A stretch of DNA of 64,000 bases from Candidatus Microbacterium colombiense (lineage in GTDB: Bacteria > Actinomycetota > Actinomycetes > Actinomycetales > Microbacteriaceae). The notes under the pieces were generated by a model. That model ran no database searches. It was not told the DNA's origin and saw only the letters and a program-made list of their open reading frames with translations. A program made the translations under genes and the position numbers. This document shows, in pieces, positions 1 through 8,185 of the stretch (position 1 is its first letter; each line of letters starts with the position of its first letter). The stretch is taken from positions 2,232,001 to 2,296,000 of the forward strand of contig CP119308.1 in NCBI GenBank assembly GCA_029203165.1, written 5' to 3'.

Positions 1-921
1 CGCGGCCTCGAAGTCGGCGAGCGGGAGTCCGAGCGACTCCGCCATCGCCGGCAGCGATGAGACGATCGTCCCCCCCTCGGACATGGAGACGGTGTTCTCC
101 ATCTTGTTGTCGGGGTTCTGCAGTGCCTCGGCCGCTGCGGCAGCGGTCATCTTCTTCTGCAGCTTGTATACGCCGGGGTAAAACGTCACGCCCGGTGCTT
201 CCTTGACCAGGTAGTCGTAGAAGACGCCGTCGGTCTTCGTGACGCCGGCTTCGAACAGCGCCGTCGACACCGGTGCGCCGGTGTCGCCCTCCTTGATCGT
301 GACGAACGCCTCCCCCGTGGCGAGACCCTCATCCCAATCCTTCGGCTCTCCCCACCCCATGACCTCATTGATCTTGTCGCCGTAGGTGTTCATCACCCAG
401 ACGCCACCGGCAGCCACCCCGCCGACGATCACGAGCACGATGATCAGCGCGACCAGGCATCCGGTGCGGCGCTTCTTCTTCGGTGTGCCGGAGTCGGAGC
501 GCTCGTCGTCGTGCGGGGCGAACAGATCGTCGAGCCCGCCACCGATCACGCGATCTCCGGCTGCGGCATCCACTGTCGGATTCACGCGCGTCGGTGTATC
601 GCCTGCGGCATCAGCGGAGGCGCGTACGGGAATCGCCGACAGATCGGTCGGTCCCGCCGCATCTGCGGACTCACGGACGGGAACGATCGACGGCTCCGAC
701 TCGATCCCCGCTGACGGCGCGGCGATGCCGTCGGGTGGGGTCGCCGGACCGGCCGGCGTGCGACCGGACGCTGCTTCGCGGGCCGCGCGGCGGGAGCCCG
801 GCGCCGGAGCACTGTCATCCACTGTGGGAATCTGCTGCGTCGGGTCGGGAAGGTTCTCGAACAGGTCGCCCAGGCGGGCGTCCGGATCGTGCTGGGGGGA
901 AGCACTCTCGCGTTCGGACAT
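1..921 (-). CDS. mltG: Endolytic transglycosylase MltG (YceG family), N-terminal part
   Basis: The gene is cut by the left edge, so only about 307 N-terminal residues are present. MltG is a membrane-anchored lytic transglycosylase that cleaves nascent peptidoglycan strands and helps set glycan length. The visible part has a long Pro/Ala/Asp-rich cytoplasmic region of about 145 residues, a basic KKKRR stop-transfer, one transmembrane segment (GCLVALIIVLVIVGGVAAGG), then the start of the extracellular LysM-like/YceG region (VTIKEGDTGAPVSTALFEAG). The catalytic region lies outside the window. The ATG is 2 nt after the ruvX stop, in the conserved order alaS-ruvX-mltG. The long acidic N-terminal tail is usual in actinobacterial members. 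The identification rests on neighbours plus the YceG-type start. Confidence 0.88.
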   Translation of the reverse strand, partial: MSERESASPQHDPDARLGDLFENLPDPTQQIPTVDDSAPAPGSRRAAREAASGRTPAGPATPPDGIAAPSAGIESEPSIVPVRESADAAGPTDLSAIPVRASADAAGDTPTRVNPTVDAAAGDRVIGGGLDDLFAPHDDERSDSGTPKKKRRTGCLVALIIVLVIVGGVAAGGVWVMNTYGDKINEVMGWGEPKDWDEGLATGEAFVTIKEGDTGAPVSTALFEAGVTKTDGVFYDYLVKEAPGVTFYPGVYKLQKKMTAAAAAEALQNPDNKMENTVSMSEGGTIVSSLPAMAESLGLPLADFEAA

Positions 922-923
922 GT

Positions 924-1397
924 TCAGGCGGACTCCTCGTCGGACGGGATCGTGGCACCGGCCGGGTTTCCGGTGCTCTTCTCCATATCGATCGCCTGCT
1001 GCAGAAGGACCACGGCGGCGATCTGATCCACAATGCTACGAGAGTTCTTCTGAGTTCTCCCAGAAGAGCGCAACGCCGCATGGGCGGTGACCGTGCTGAG
1101 ACGCTCGTCGACGAGCCGCACCGGGGTGCCCGTGGCCGCCTGGAGAGCACTCGCGAACTCACGCGCATCGACCGTGGACGCGGTGTCACTCCCCTGCAGA
1201 TTCACGGGGAGTCCCACCACGAACTCGATGGGCTCATATTCGGCGGCGAGCTCGGTGAGACGCGCGATCGAGGTCTCCGACCGCGGCACCGTCTCGACCG
1301 GCACGGCGAGCATGCCGTCGGGGTCGCACCGAGCGACCCCGACCCGTGCCCGCCCGACGTCGATGCCGAGCCGCACCCCGCGGCGGAATCCACTCAC
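924..1397 (-). CDS. ruvX: RuvX/YqgF family Holliday-junction resolvase-like protein
   Basis: 157 residues, normal family length. RuvX (YqgF) is an RNase H-fold nuclease implicated in Holliday-junction resolution and in pre-16S rRNA 5' maturation. Family motifs are visible: RLGIDVGRARVGVARCD (first catalytic Asp) near residues 9-25, FVVGLPVNLQG in the middle, VRLVDERLST (catalytic Glu region) and VDQIAAVVLLQQAID with the last conserved Asp. The GTG start overlaps the alaS stop by 4 nt (GTGA), so translation is probably coupled. It belongs to the alaS-ruvX-mltG operon. Confidence 0.95.
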   Translation of the reverse strand: MSGFRRGVRLGIDVGRARVGVARCDPDGMLAVPVETVPRSETSIARLTELAAEYEPIEFVVGLPVNLQGSDTASTVDAREFASALQAATGTPVRLVDERLSTVTAHAALRSSGRTQKNSRSIVDQIAAVVLLQQAIDMEKSTGNPAGATIPSDEESA

Positions 1398-4054
1398 GCT
1401 GCGTGCAGCTCCTGTGCGATGGCGTCCAGCGCTGCGGGCAGTGCCGCAGCATCCGTCCCACCGCCCTGGGCGACGTCGTCGCGTCCGCCGCCGCCACCGC
1501 CGAGCACACCGGCGGCGCGCTTCGCGAGAGCTCCCGCCTTCGCGCCCGCGGTGCGAGCCGCATCGTTCGTCGCGACGACCACGACGGGCCGACCGTTGAC
1601 GACGGCGCCGAGGGCGACGACCGCGGGGTCGGAACCGAGACGATCCCGCACACCGATCACCAGGTCGCGCACGTCGTCTGCCGACGCCACCTCACCCAAC
1701 GACTGCGAGGCCAGGCGGAATGCGCCCACACGCGTCGCCGCGTCGGCGATCGCCGGAACCCTGCCCGCGCGCTCCTTGGCCTCGAACTGTGCGATGCGCT
1801 TTTCCGCGGCCTTGAGGCTCGCGGCGAGGTCGGCGATGCGCTCGGGAAGCTGTTCGCGCGGCGTCTTGAGAGAACTCGACAGCTGCGAGACGATCGCCCG
1901 CTCTGCCGCGAGGTCGCGGAAGGCGTCCGCGCCCACGAGAGCCTCGATGCGACGATTCGACGCGCCGACGGAGGACTCCCCCACGACGCTGACGAGACCG
2001 ATCTCGGCGCTCGAGCTCACGTGGGTGCCCGCACAGAGCTCACGCGACCACGGTCCGCCGATGTCGACCATGCGCACGACCTCGCCGTACTTCTCGCCGA
2101 ACAGCGCCATCGCGCCGGCGGCCTTGGCCTCGTCGAGCGACATGACGCGTGTGGTCACCTCGAGCGCATCCTGCACGGCGCGGTTGGTGATGTCCTCGAT
2201 CTCCGAGCGCGTCTCGCCCGACAGCGCCTGCGACCAGGCGAAGTCGAAACGCATGTAGCCGGCGCGGTTCAACGATCCGGCCTGCGTGGCGGTCGGGCCG
2301 AGCGTGTCGCGCAGGGCGGCGTGCACGAGGTGGGTCGCGGAGTGCGCCTGGCGGGCCGATCGACGATTCGCCGCGTCCACCACGGTCGTGGCGACGTCAT
2401 CGACGGCGACACTTCCGCGAGCGACCTCGACGGTGTGGCTGATCAGCCCGGGGACGGGACGCTGCACGTCGAGCACCTCGAGCTCGAAGCCGGGGCCCAC
2501 GATCGTGCCCTTGTCGGCGACCTGTCCTCCGGACTCCGCGTAGAGCGTGGTCTCGGCGAGGACGACCTCGGCGATCTGACCCTCCGATGCGGTGCGCACC
2601 GGCTGACCGTCGACGAGGATGCCGAGGATGCGCGACTCGATCTCGAGCGCGGTGTAGCCGTCGAAGCCCGTCTCACCCAGGGCGCGCAGGTCGCGATACA
2701 CCGAGACGTCGGCGAGCTGACGCTTGCGATTGCGCGCATCGGCCTTCGCCCGGGAGCGCTGCTCCTGCATGAGCGAGTCGAATGCGGCGCGGTCGACCTC
2801 GAGCCCGGCCTCCTCGGCGACCTCGAGGGTGAGGTCGATCGGGAAACCGTAGGTGTCGTGCAGCAGGAACGCCTCGGGGCCGCTGAGCGTCGAGCCGCCG
2901 CCCTTCTTGGTGTCGTCGAGCGCCAGATCGAGGATCGTCGAGCCCTGGGCGAGCGTGCGCCGGAAGGTCTCCTCCTCGGCGAAGGCCGATGCCGAGAGCA
3001 CGGCCCAGTCCTTCTCGAGCTCGGGGTAGGCCGATTTCATGGCGTCGCGTGACGAGGCGAAGAGCTCGGGGAATGCCGGCTCGTCGACACCCAGCAGGCG
3101 CATGGAGCGCACGGTGCGACGCATGAGACGACGCAGGATGTAGCCGCGACCCTCGTTCGACGGGCGCACGCCGTCGGACAGCAGCATGAGTGACGAGCGC
3201 ACGTGGTCCGCGACGACGCGGAAACGGACGTCGTCCTGGTGGTCGGCACCGTAGCGGCGGCCGGAGAGTTCCACGGCGCGATCGAGCACCGGGCGTACCT
3301 GATCGGATTCGTACATGTTCTCGACACCCTGCTTGAGGAACGCGACGCGCTCCAGCCCCATGCCGGTGTCGATGTTCTTCATCGGGAGCTCGCCCACGAT
3401 GTCGAACTCGGTCTTGCCGCGGATGTTCTCGATGAAGTCCTGCATGAACACGAGGTTCCAGATCTCCAGGAACCGGGAGTCGTCGACCGCAGGGCCGCCG
3501 TCCTTGCCGTAGGAGGGACCGCGATCGAAGAAGATCTCGGAGTCGGGACCGCCGGGGCCGGGCTGGCCCGTGTTCCAGTAGTTGTCGGCGCGGCCGAGAC
3601 GCTGGATGCGCTCAGGCTTGAGGCCGATGATGTCGCGCCAGATCGACTCGGCTTCGTCGTCGGTCTCGTAGACCGTGACCCACAGGTCCTTCTCATCGAA
3701 GCCCAGTCCGCCGTCGGACTCCGACCCGGTCAGCAGCTCCCAGGCGTAGCGGATCGCGCCCTCTTTGAAGTAGTCACCGAACGACCAGTTGCCGAGCATC
3801 TGGAAGAACGTGCCGTGGCGTGCCGTGCGACCGACCTCTTCGATGTCGTTCGTGCGGATGCACTTCTGCAGGTCGGCGATCCGGGGGTGCGGGGCCGGGA
3901 CGACTCCGGTGAGGTAGGGGATCATCGGCACCATGCCGGCGACCGTGAACAGCAGGGAGGGGTCTTCGCTGACGAGCGAGGAGGAGGGAACGATGACGTG
4001 GTCGTTCTTCTCGAAGAAGTCGAGATAACGCTGCGCGATCTCCGCAGTTTTCAT
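1394..4054 (-). CDS. alaS: Alanyl-tRNA synthetase
   Basis: 886 residues from the chosen ATG at 4054, whose product begins MKTAEIAQRYLDFFEKNDH, the canonical AlaS N-terminus. The frame stays open for 55 more codons upstream, but that extension is low-complexity and is not used. Class II aminoacylation core: FFQMLGNWSFGDYFK and the DDVRFRVVADHVRSS region. The editing domain carries the zinc-type HSATHLVHAALRD and CAGTH motifs, and a C-terminal Gly-rich DHHA1/C-Ala region ends the protein (GVLGGGGGGRDDVAQGGG). It charges tRNA-Ala and deacylates Ser/Gly-tRNA-Ala in the cytoplasm. It is the first gene of the alaS-ruvX-mltG operon and overlaps ruvX by 4 nt. Confidence 0.97.
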   Translation of the reverse strand: MKTAEIAQRYLDFFEKNDHVIVPSSSLVSEDPSLLFTVAGMVPMIPYLTGVVPAPHPRIADLQKCIRTNDIEEVGRTARHGTFFQMLGNWSFGDYFKEGAIRYAWELLTGSESDGGLGFDEKDLWVTVYETDDEAESIWRDIIGLKPERIQRLGRADNYWNTGQPGPGGPDSEIFFDRGPSYGKDGGPAVDDSRFLEIWNLVFMQDFIENIRGKTEFDIVGELPMKNIDTGMGLERVAFLKQGVENMYESDQVRPVLDRAVELSGRRYGADHQDDVRFRVVADHVRSSLMLLSDGVRPSNEGRGYILRRLMRRTVRSMRLLGVDEPAFPELFASSRDAMKSAYPELEKDWAVLSASAFAEEETFRRTLAQGSTILDLALDDTKKGGGSTLSGPEAFLLHDTYGFPIDLTLEVAEEAGLEVDRAAFDSLMQEQRSRAKADARNRKRQLADVSVYRDLRALGETGFDGYTALEIESRILGILVDGQPVRTASEGQIAEVVLAETTLYAESGGQVADKGTIVGPGFELEVLDVQRPVPGLISHTVEVARGSVAVDDVATTVVDAANRRSARQAHSATHLVHAALRDTLGPTATQAGSLNRAGYMRFDFAWSQALSGETRSEIEDITNRAVQDALEVTTRVMSLDEAKAAGAMALFGEKYGEVVRMVDIGGPWSRELCAGTHVSSSAEIGLVSVVGESSVGASNRRIEALVGADAFRDLAAERAIVSQLSSSLKTPREQLPERIADLAASLKAAEKRIAQFEAKERAGRVPAIADAATRVGAFRLASQSLGEVASADDVRDLVIGVRDRLGSDPAVVALGAVVNGRPVVVVATNDAARTAGAKAGALAKRAAGVLGGGGGGRDDVAQGGGTDAAALPAALDAIAQELHAA

Positions 4055-4106
4055 GGGGGTACCGGGTGTCCTTGGGTGAAGATGCCGCGCCGGAGCGCTG
4101 CGGGGG

Positions 4107-4295
4107 TCAGTTCTTGTCCGGCTCAGTGAGCCGTGCCTCCTGCTCGCGGTAGGCGTCGCCGATGATCGCGGTGAACCCGTTGATCCTCGCGTCGACCTCG
4201 GCGAGGATGTCGTGGCCACGCGGGTCCTTGTTCATGAAGTGCGCGGCGACGAAGCCGCCGATCACACCGATCAGGAACCACTGCATGTTCTTCAT
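4107..4295 (-). CDS. Small single-span membrane protein of unknown function
   Basis: 62 residues from the ATG at 4295 (MKNMQWFLIGVIGGFVAAHF). The frame could start 20 codons earlier, but an AAGGAC-type ribosome site lies just before this ATG, and the protein then opens directly with a hydrophobic segment. One predicted membrane segment (about residues 5-19) is followed by a short soluble tail, DILAEVDARINGFTAIIGDAY, ending in acidic residues. It sits between rpsD and alaS, a place where actinobacteria commonly encode small membrane proteins of the DUF948 neighbourhood; this one is shorter and is not recognisably DUF948. No function is assigned. Confidence 0.7.
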   Translation of the reverse strand: MKNMQWFLIGVIGGFVAAHFMNKDPRGHDILAEVDARINGFTAIIGDAYREQEARLTEPDKN

Positions 4296-4351
4296 GACGT
4301 CCTTGCCCTTCCACCCGCGAAGGCGCGGTTGTTCCATCGTAGGCGGAAACG

Positions 4352-4385
4352 ACAAGAGGCGTCGGGAACCCCCGACGCCTCTTGT
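4352..4385 (-). terminator. Rho-independent-type hairpin after rpsD
   Basis: A perfect 15-bp inverted repeat (ACAAGAGGCGTCGGG and its complement) with a 4-nt loop begins 15 nt past the rpsD stop. There is no long U-tract, as is common in GC-rich actinobacteria. It separates the rpsD transcript from the small gene and alaS downstream. Confidence 0.8.
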
Positions 4386-4400
4386 GCTGGACTGCGTGAC

Positions 4401-5030
4401 TCAGCGAGCCGCGTAGTACTCGACGACGAGCTGCACTTCGCAGGTCACGGGGACCTCGGCGCGCTTCGGACGACGAACCAGGCGAGCCTGGAGCTTGTCG
4501 AGCTCGACCTCGAGGTAACCCGGAACGGGGGGCAGAACCTCGGCGTGACCGCCGGCTGCTGCCACCTGGAAGGGCTCGGTGCCCTCGCTCTTGGGCTTGA
4601 CGTGGATGAGCTGACCCGGCTTCACGCGGAACGACGGGCGGTCGACGAGCTGGCCGTCGACGAGGATGTGACGGTGCACGACGAGCTGGCGAGCCTGCGC
4701 GGTGGTGCGGGCGAAGCCCGAACGCACGACGAGCGCGTCGAGACGCATCTCGAGCAGCTCGACCAGGTTCTCACCGGTCAGGCCATCGTTGCGACGTGCC
4801 TCGTTGAAGGTGTTGCGCATCTGCTTCTCGCGGATGCCGTACTGCTCGCGCAGACGCTGCTTCTCACGCAGACGGACGGCGTAGTCGCTGTCAGCCTTGC
4901 GCTTCGTGCGGCCGTGCTCACCCGGAGCGTAGGGACGCTTCTCGAGGTAGCGGGCGGCCTTCGGGGTGAGCGGGATGCCGAGGGCACGGCTCAGACGCAC
5001 CTTGCGGCGGTCCTGGGACTTCGTGGTCAC
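4401..5030 (-). CDS. rpsD: 30S ribosomal protein S4
   Basis: 209 residues, normal S4 length, starting at a GTG with GGAAGGAC eight bases upstream. The N-terminal domain begins TKSQDRRKVRLSRALGIPL and lacks the zinc-binding cysteines (a C-minus S4). An S4 RNA-binding domain follows: LEMRLDALVVRSGFARTT and ARQLVVHRHILVDGQLVD. S4 nucleates 30S assembly by binding 16S rRNA. It is transcribed alone, between the rarA gene and its own terminator. A possible -10 hexamer (TTAGACT on the minus strand, near 5176-5183) lies about 150 nt upstream, giving a long leader. Autoregulation by S4 binding is possible but not shown here. Confidence 0.97.
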   Translation of the reverse strand: MTTKSQDRRKVRLSRALGIPLTPKAARYLEKRPYAPGEHGRTKRKADSDYAVRLREKQRLREQYGIREKQMRNTFNEARRNDGLTGENLVELLEMRLDALVVRSGFARTTAQARQLVVHRHILVDGQLVDRPSFRVKPGQLIHVKPKSEGTEPFQVAAAGGHAEVLPPVPGYLEVELDKLQARLVRRPKRAEVPVTCEVQLVVEYYAAR

Positions 5031-5209
5031 GAAGTTGTCCTTCCGATGACGTGGTCGCGTCTTTCACGACTCACGGACGTATCGCCCGCGTTCTGCCTTG
5101 GAGCGCACGCCGGGGCGCCGACAAGGTGTGGTGTGAACGAGGAGATGCCCGAAAACTGAGTTTCGAGCCGATCAAGTCTAACAGATTCCGCATCCGGCCC
5201 GTGCGGGTC

Positions 5210-5258
5210 GGTCACCGGTCTCCGGTCACCGGTCACCGGTCACCGGTCACCGGTCACC
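5210..5258. repeat. Seven tandem copies of a 7-bp unit (GGTCACC)
   Basis: Head-to-tail GGTCACC units run without a gap for seven copies; the second is GGTCTCC and the rest are exact. The left part is intergenic, and the last one to two units form the 3' end of the frameshifted rarA, whose TGA stop is generated inside the array. Each unit is itself a GGTnACC palindrome. This is a candidate variable-number repeat. Confidence 0.95.
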
Positions 5259-6669
5259 GAGGATCCGCCGGATGCGCTCCAGGCGTGCGGCGACATCGCG
5301 CTCGGCGCCCAGGGTCTTCGGCTCGTAGTACCGACGGCCGTCGAGTTCGTCCGGAAGGTACTGTTGCGGCACGATTCCGTACTCGGCGTCATGGGGATAC
5401 ACGTAACCCCGGCCGTGACCGAGCCGCTTCGCCCCCGGGTAGTGCGCGTCACGGAGGTGCACGGGCACGCGCCCGAAGCCGCCCTTGCGGATGTCGGCGA
5501 TCGCGGCATCGATCCCCACGTACGCGGCGTTCGACTTCGCCGTCGTCGCGAGGTAGACGGTGGCCTCTGCCAGAGGGATGCGCCCCTCCGGCATGCCGAT
5601 GAAGGCGACCGCGTCGGCCGCCGCGACCGCGATCACGAGCGCCTGCGGATCCGCCAGCCCGACGTCTTCCGAGGCCGAGATCACCAGACGTCGGGCGATG
5701 AATCGCGGGTCCTCCCCCGCCTCGATCATCCGCGCGAGGTAGTGCAGCGCCGCGTCGGGGTCGGACCCTCGGATCGATTTGATGAAGGCGCTGATCACGT
5801 CGTAGTGCTCGTCGCCCTGGCGGTCGTACCGCAGGAGCGCCCGGTCGACGGCCTGAGCGATGTCGTCGGCCGAGACCTCGGGGATGGCACCGGAGCGATC
5901 CGTCAGGTCGACGCCGGAGTCTTCGCCACGGGAATCGTCGTCGTCCTCTTCATCGTCAGCCGGGTTCGACTCGCCCACGACATCCGACGCATGCGACAGC
6001 GCCACGGCAGCCCCGGCGTCGAGGCCGGTCAGCGCTCGACGCGCGTCGCCCGAGGCCAGACGGATGAGCGCCGCTCTGCGCCTCGTCGCTCAGGACGACG
6101 GCGCCGTTGAGCCCGCGGGCATCGCTGACCGCTCGATCCACGAGCAGCCCGATGTCGTCGTCCGTCAACGGCTGCAGCGTGAGCAGCAGCGAACGCGACA
6201 GCAGCGGCGAGATGACCGAGAACGACGGGTTCTCGGTCGTGGCCGCGATGAGGATCACCCAGCCGTTCTCGACGCCGGGGAGCAGCGCATCCTGCTGGGC
6301 TTTCGTGAAGCGATGGATCTCGTCGAGGAAGAGGATGGTCGTCTGCCCGTACAGATCACGCTGCGTGATGGCCTCCTGCATCACCTCGCGCACGTCTTTG
6401 ACGCCGGCCGTGATCGCGGACAGCTCGACGAAACGACGACCCGACGAGCGGGCGATCGCCTGAGCCAGTGTCGTCTTGCCCGTGCCGGGAGGACCCCACA
6501 GGATGATCGACACGGCGCCGGGCGAGGCGGAGTCGGGATCGGCCAAGGCCACGATCGGCGAACCCGCGCGCAGGAGATGACGCTGTCCGGCGACCTCGGC
6601 GAGCGACACCGGGCGCATGCGCACGGCGAGAGGCGTCTGCCCGGAGAGCAGCGCGGCGGAAGACGTCAT
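5247..6669 (-). pseudogene. rarA: Replication-associated recombination protein RarA (MgsA), frameshifted
   Basis: The reading frame is split. The upstream part (6669 to about 6076) encodes the AAA+ core with Walker A (WGPPGTGKTTLAQAIA), Walker B (ILFLDEIHRF) and sensor I (ATTENPSFSV). The downstream part (about 6076 to 5247) continues in another frame with RLASGDARRALTGLDAG, then the C-terminal RarA domain (DEHYDVISAFIKSIRGSDPD, ALHYLARMIEAGEDPRFIAR). Joining them needs loss of one base near 6065-6080; the span 5247-6669 is a multiple of three plus one and would give about 473 residues, normal for RarA. RarA acts at stalled replication forks. Everything else in the gene looks intact, so an insertion sequencing error is more likely than decay. 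The stop lies within the heptamer array. Confidence 0.85.
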
Positions 6670-6756
6670 GCTCCCAGGCTAATGCGGGGGCACGACGTTC
6701 ACGACGGTAGGCTCTCAGGCGACGTCGCGCGGCGGCGTCGATGAAGGGAGCAGGGC

Positions 6757-7053
6757 ATGGCGGCACGCGGTTCGAAGAGCACGCAGGGACGCACCCAGGC
6801 GGAGCGTGCCCGACTTCACACGGCGCGCAGCGAGTGGCACCAGGGGCAGATCCGTCGCCGCGTCCGCGACAACACGATCGCCGGCATCGTCGGGGGACTC
6901 CTCATCGCAGCGGCGATCGCGAGCCAGGTCGTGCATGCGCAGGTCACCGCGCCGGAACCCACTCCCACGCCCTCGGTATCGCCCTCCACCACTCCGGATC
7001 CCACGGCGACCCCCACGCCTGACTCCACGGCGACGGAGACTCCGGCCGAGTGA
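6757..7053 (+). CDS. Small membrane-anchored protein with Pro/Thr-rich tail
   Basis: 98 residues, ATG preceded by GAAGGGAG. The first 40 residues are basic and hydrophilic (TQAERARLHTARSEWHQGQ), followed by one hydrophobic segment (NTIAGIVGGLLIAAAIASQV) and a Pro/Thr/Ser-rich tail (EPTPTPSVSPSTTPDPTAT) that is presumably extracytoplasmic. It is divergent from rarA and followed by the nitrite channel gene. No domain is recognised. The layout suggests a single-pass membrane protein with a wall-spanning linker; no function is assigned. Confidence 0.8.
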   Translation: MAARGSKSTQGRTQAERARLHTARSEWHQGQIRRRVRDNTIAGIVGGLLIAAAIASQVVHAQVTAPEPTPTPSVSPSTTPDPTATPTPDSTATETPAE

Positions 7054-7085
7054 TCGCCGCAGACTCACACGCGCCCTGACGCGAT

Positions 7086-7123
7086 GTGAGAGCTTCGCAC
7101 CACACCCGTAACGCACCGCGCGA
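7086..7123 (+). promoter_or_regulatory. Weak GlnR-like box upstream of the nitrite channel gene
   Basis: Four pentamers at exact 11-bp steps (6-bp spacers): GTGAG, GCACC, GTAAC, CGCGA. Compared with the GlnR pattern GTnAC-n6-GnAAC-n6-GTnAC-n6-GnAAC, the third is perfect, the first two match three of four fixed bases and the fourth does not match. It lies about 75 bp before the GTG of the channel gene. It is reported only because better matches stand before nirB and amtB. Confidence 0.3.
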
Positions 7124-7197
7124 ACAGCGGAAATAGGACCCGGCCACTCTGGACGCAGCGAGCAGCTCGCTCGTTCCGTTCCCAGTGGAGGTCGCCT

Positions 7198-8124
7198 GTG
7201 TCCTACGTCAAGCCCGCCGAGCTCGTGACCCGCATGGTCGATGCCGGTGCCTACAAGATCCAGATGTCGACGCGCGACACCCTGATCCGCTCCATCATGG
7301 GCGCTGCACTGCTGACGATCGCCGCCGCATTCGCCGTCACCGTGTCGACCAACACCGGTCAGCCGCTTCTCGGGGCGCTGCTCTTCCCCGTCGGGTTCGT
7401 CATCCTCTACCTGCTCGGGTACGACCTGCTGACCGGCGTGTTCACCCTCGCTCCGCTCGCCGTGCTCGACAAGCGACCCGGCGCCACCGTGCGCGGGGTG
7501 CTGCGCAACTGGTGCCTGGTGTTCCTGGGCAACTTCGGCGGTGCCTTCCTGGTCGCCGTGCTGATGGCGATCTACTTCACCTACGGATTCACCACCGAGC
7601 CCAGCGCGGTCGGGCACGCGATCGGAGAGATCGGCCATGGCCGCACCGTCGGCTACGCGGAGCATGGCGCCGGCGGGATGCTCACCCTGTTCATCCGCGG
7701 CGTGCTCTGCAACTGGATGGTGTCCACCGGCGTTGTGCTCGCGATGATCTCCGACAACGTCGTGGGCAAGATCGTCGCGATGTGGCTGCCGATCATGCTC
7801 TTCTTCTACATGGGCTTCGAGCACTCGATCGTGAACATGTTCCTGTTCCCGTCGGGGCTGCTGCTGGGTGCCGACTTCACGATCATGGACTACCTGGTCT
7901 GGAACGAGATCCCCACGGTCATCGGCAACCTCGTCGGCGGTCTGTTGTTCGTGGCGCTGCCGCTGTACATCACCTACGGCAGGACGGCCACCCGCAAGGT
8001 GCGCGCACGGCGCACCAAGGGCACCGCGGCTGCGGGAGCCAGCCGCTCCGCGTCCACGATCTCACCCGCGACGCCGGTCGCCGTCGCGGCGGATCGGGCA
8101 GCGGAGCCGGTGAACGTCGGATGA
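7198..8124 (+). CDS. Formate/nitrite transporter (FNT) family channel
   Basis: 308 residues starting at a GTG with GGAGG seven bases upstream. Six hydrophobic segments are spread over residues 30-265, as in pentameric FNT channels. FNT-like features include the N-terminal KPAELVTRMVDAGAYKI, the cytoplasmic-loop NWCLVFLGNFGGAF and the late FYMGFEHSIVNMFLFP and WNEIPTVIGNLVGGLLF; these match the FNT pore repeats with the conserved His-Ser of the central gate (FEHSI). A 50-residue hydrophilic Ala/Thr/Arg-rich tail ends the protein. Its position opposite nirBD makes nitrite uptake (a NirC-like role) the best inference; formate cannot be excluded from sequence alone. Confidence 0.88.
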   Translation: MSYVKPAELVTRMVDAGAYKIQMSTRDTLIRSIMGAALLTIAAAFAVTVSTNTGQPLLGALLFPVGFVILYLLGYDLLTGVFTLAPLAVLDKRPGATVRGVLRNWCLVFLGNFGGAFLVAVLMAIYFTYGFTTEPSAVGHAIGEIGHGRTVGYAEHGAGGMLTLFIRGVLCNWMVSTGVVLAMISDNVVGKIVAMWLPIMLFFYMGFEHSIVNMFLFPSGLLLGADFTIMDYLVWNEIPTVIGNLVGGLLFVALPLYITYGRTATRKVRARRTKGTAAAGASRSASTISPATPVAVAADRAAEPVNVG

Positions 8125-8125
8125 T

Positions 8126-8175
8126 CACACAGAGGGAGGGCCCGGCGGATCACCGCCGGGCCCTCCCTCTGTGTG
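8126..8175. terminator. Very long bidirectional terminator hairpin
   Basis: A perfect 23-bp stem with a 4-nt loop starts 2 nt after the FNT stop codon and ends 11 nt before the stop of the converging nnaR-like gene. It probably terminates both transcripts. The stem length is exceptional; there is no clear T-tract. Confidence 0.88.
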
Positions 8176-8185
8176 GCTGCGCCGA

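Noticed and set aside
1346..3052. 568-codon open frame on the plus strand across alaS
   Set aside because: It is antisense to the complete alaS; the product is Arg/Gly/Glu-rich with no recognisable domain, typical of a shadow frame in GC-rich DNA.
6715..7824. 369-codon minus-strand frame over the small membrane protein and FNT genes
   Set aside because: Repetitive Glu/His/Gly/Arg composition with no domain, and it conflicts with the clear FNT protein.
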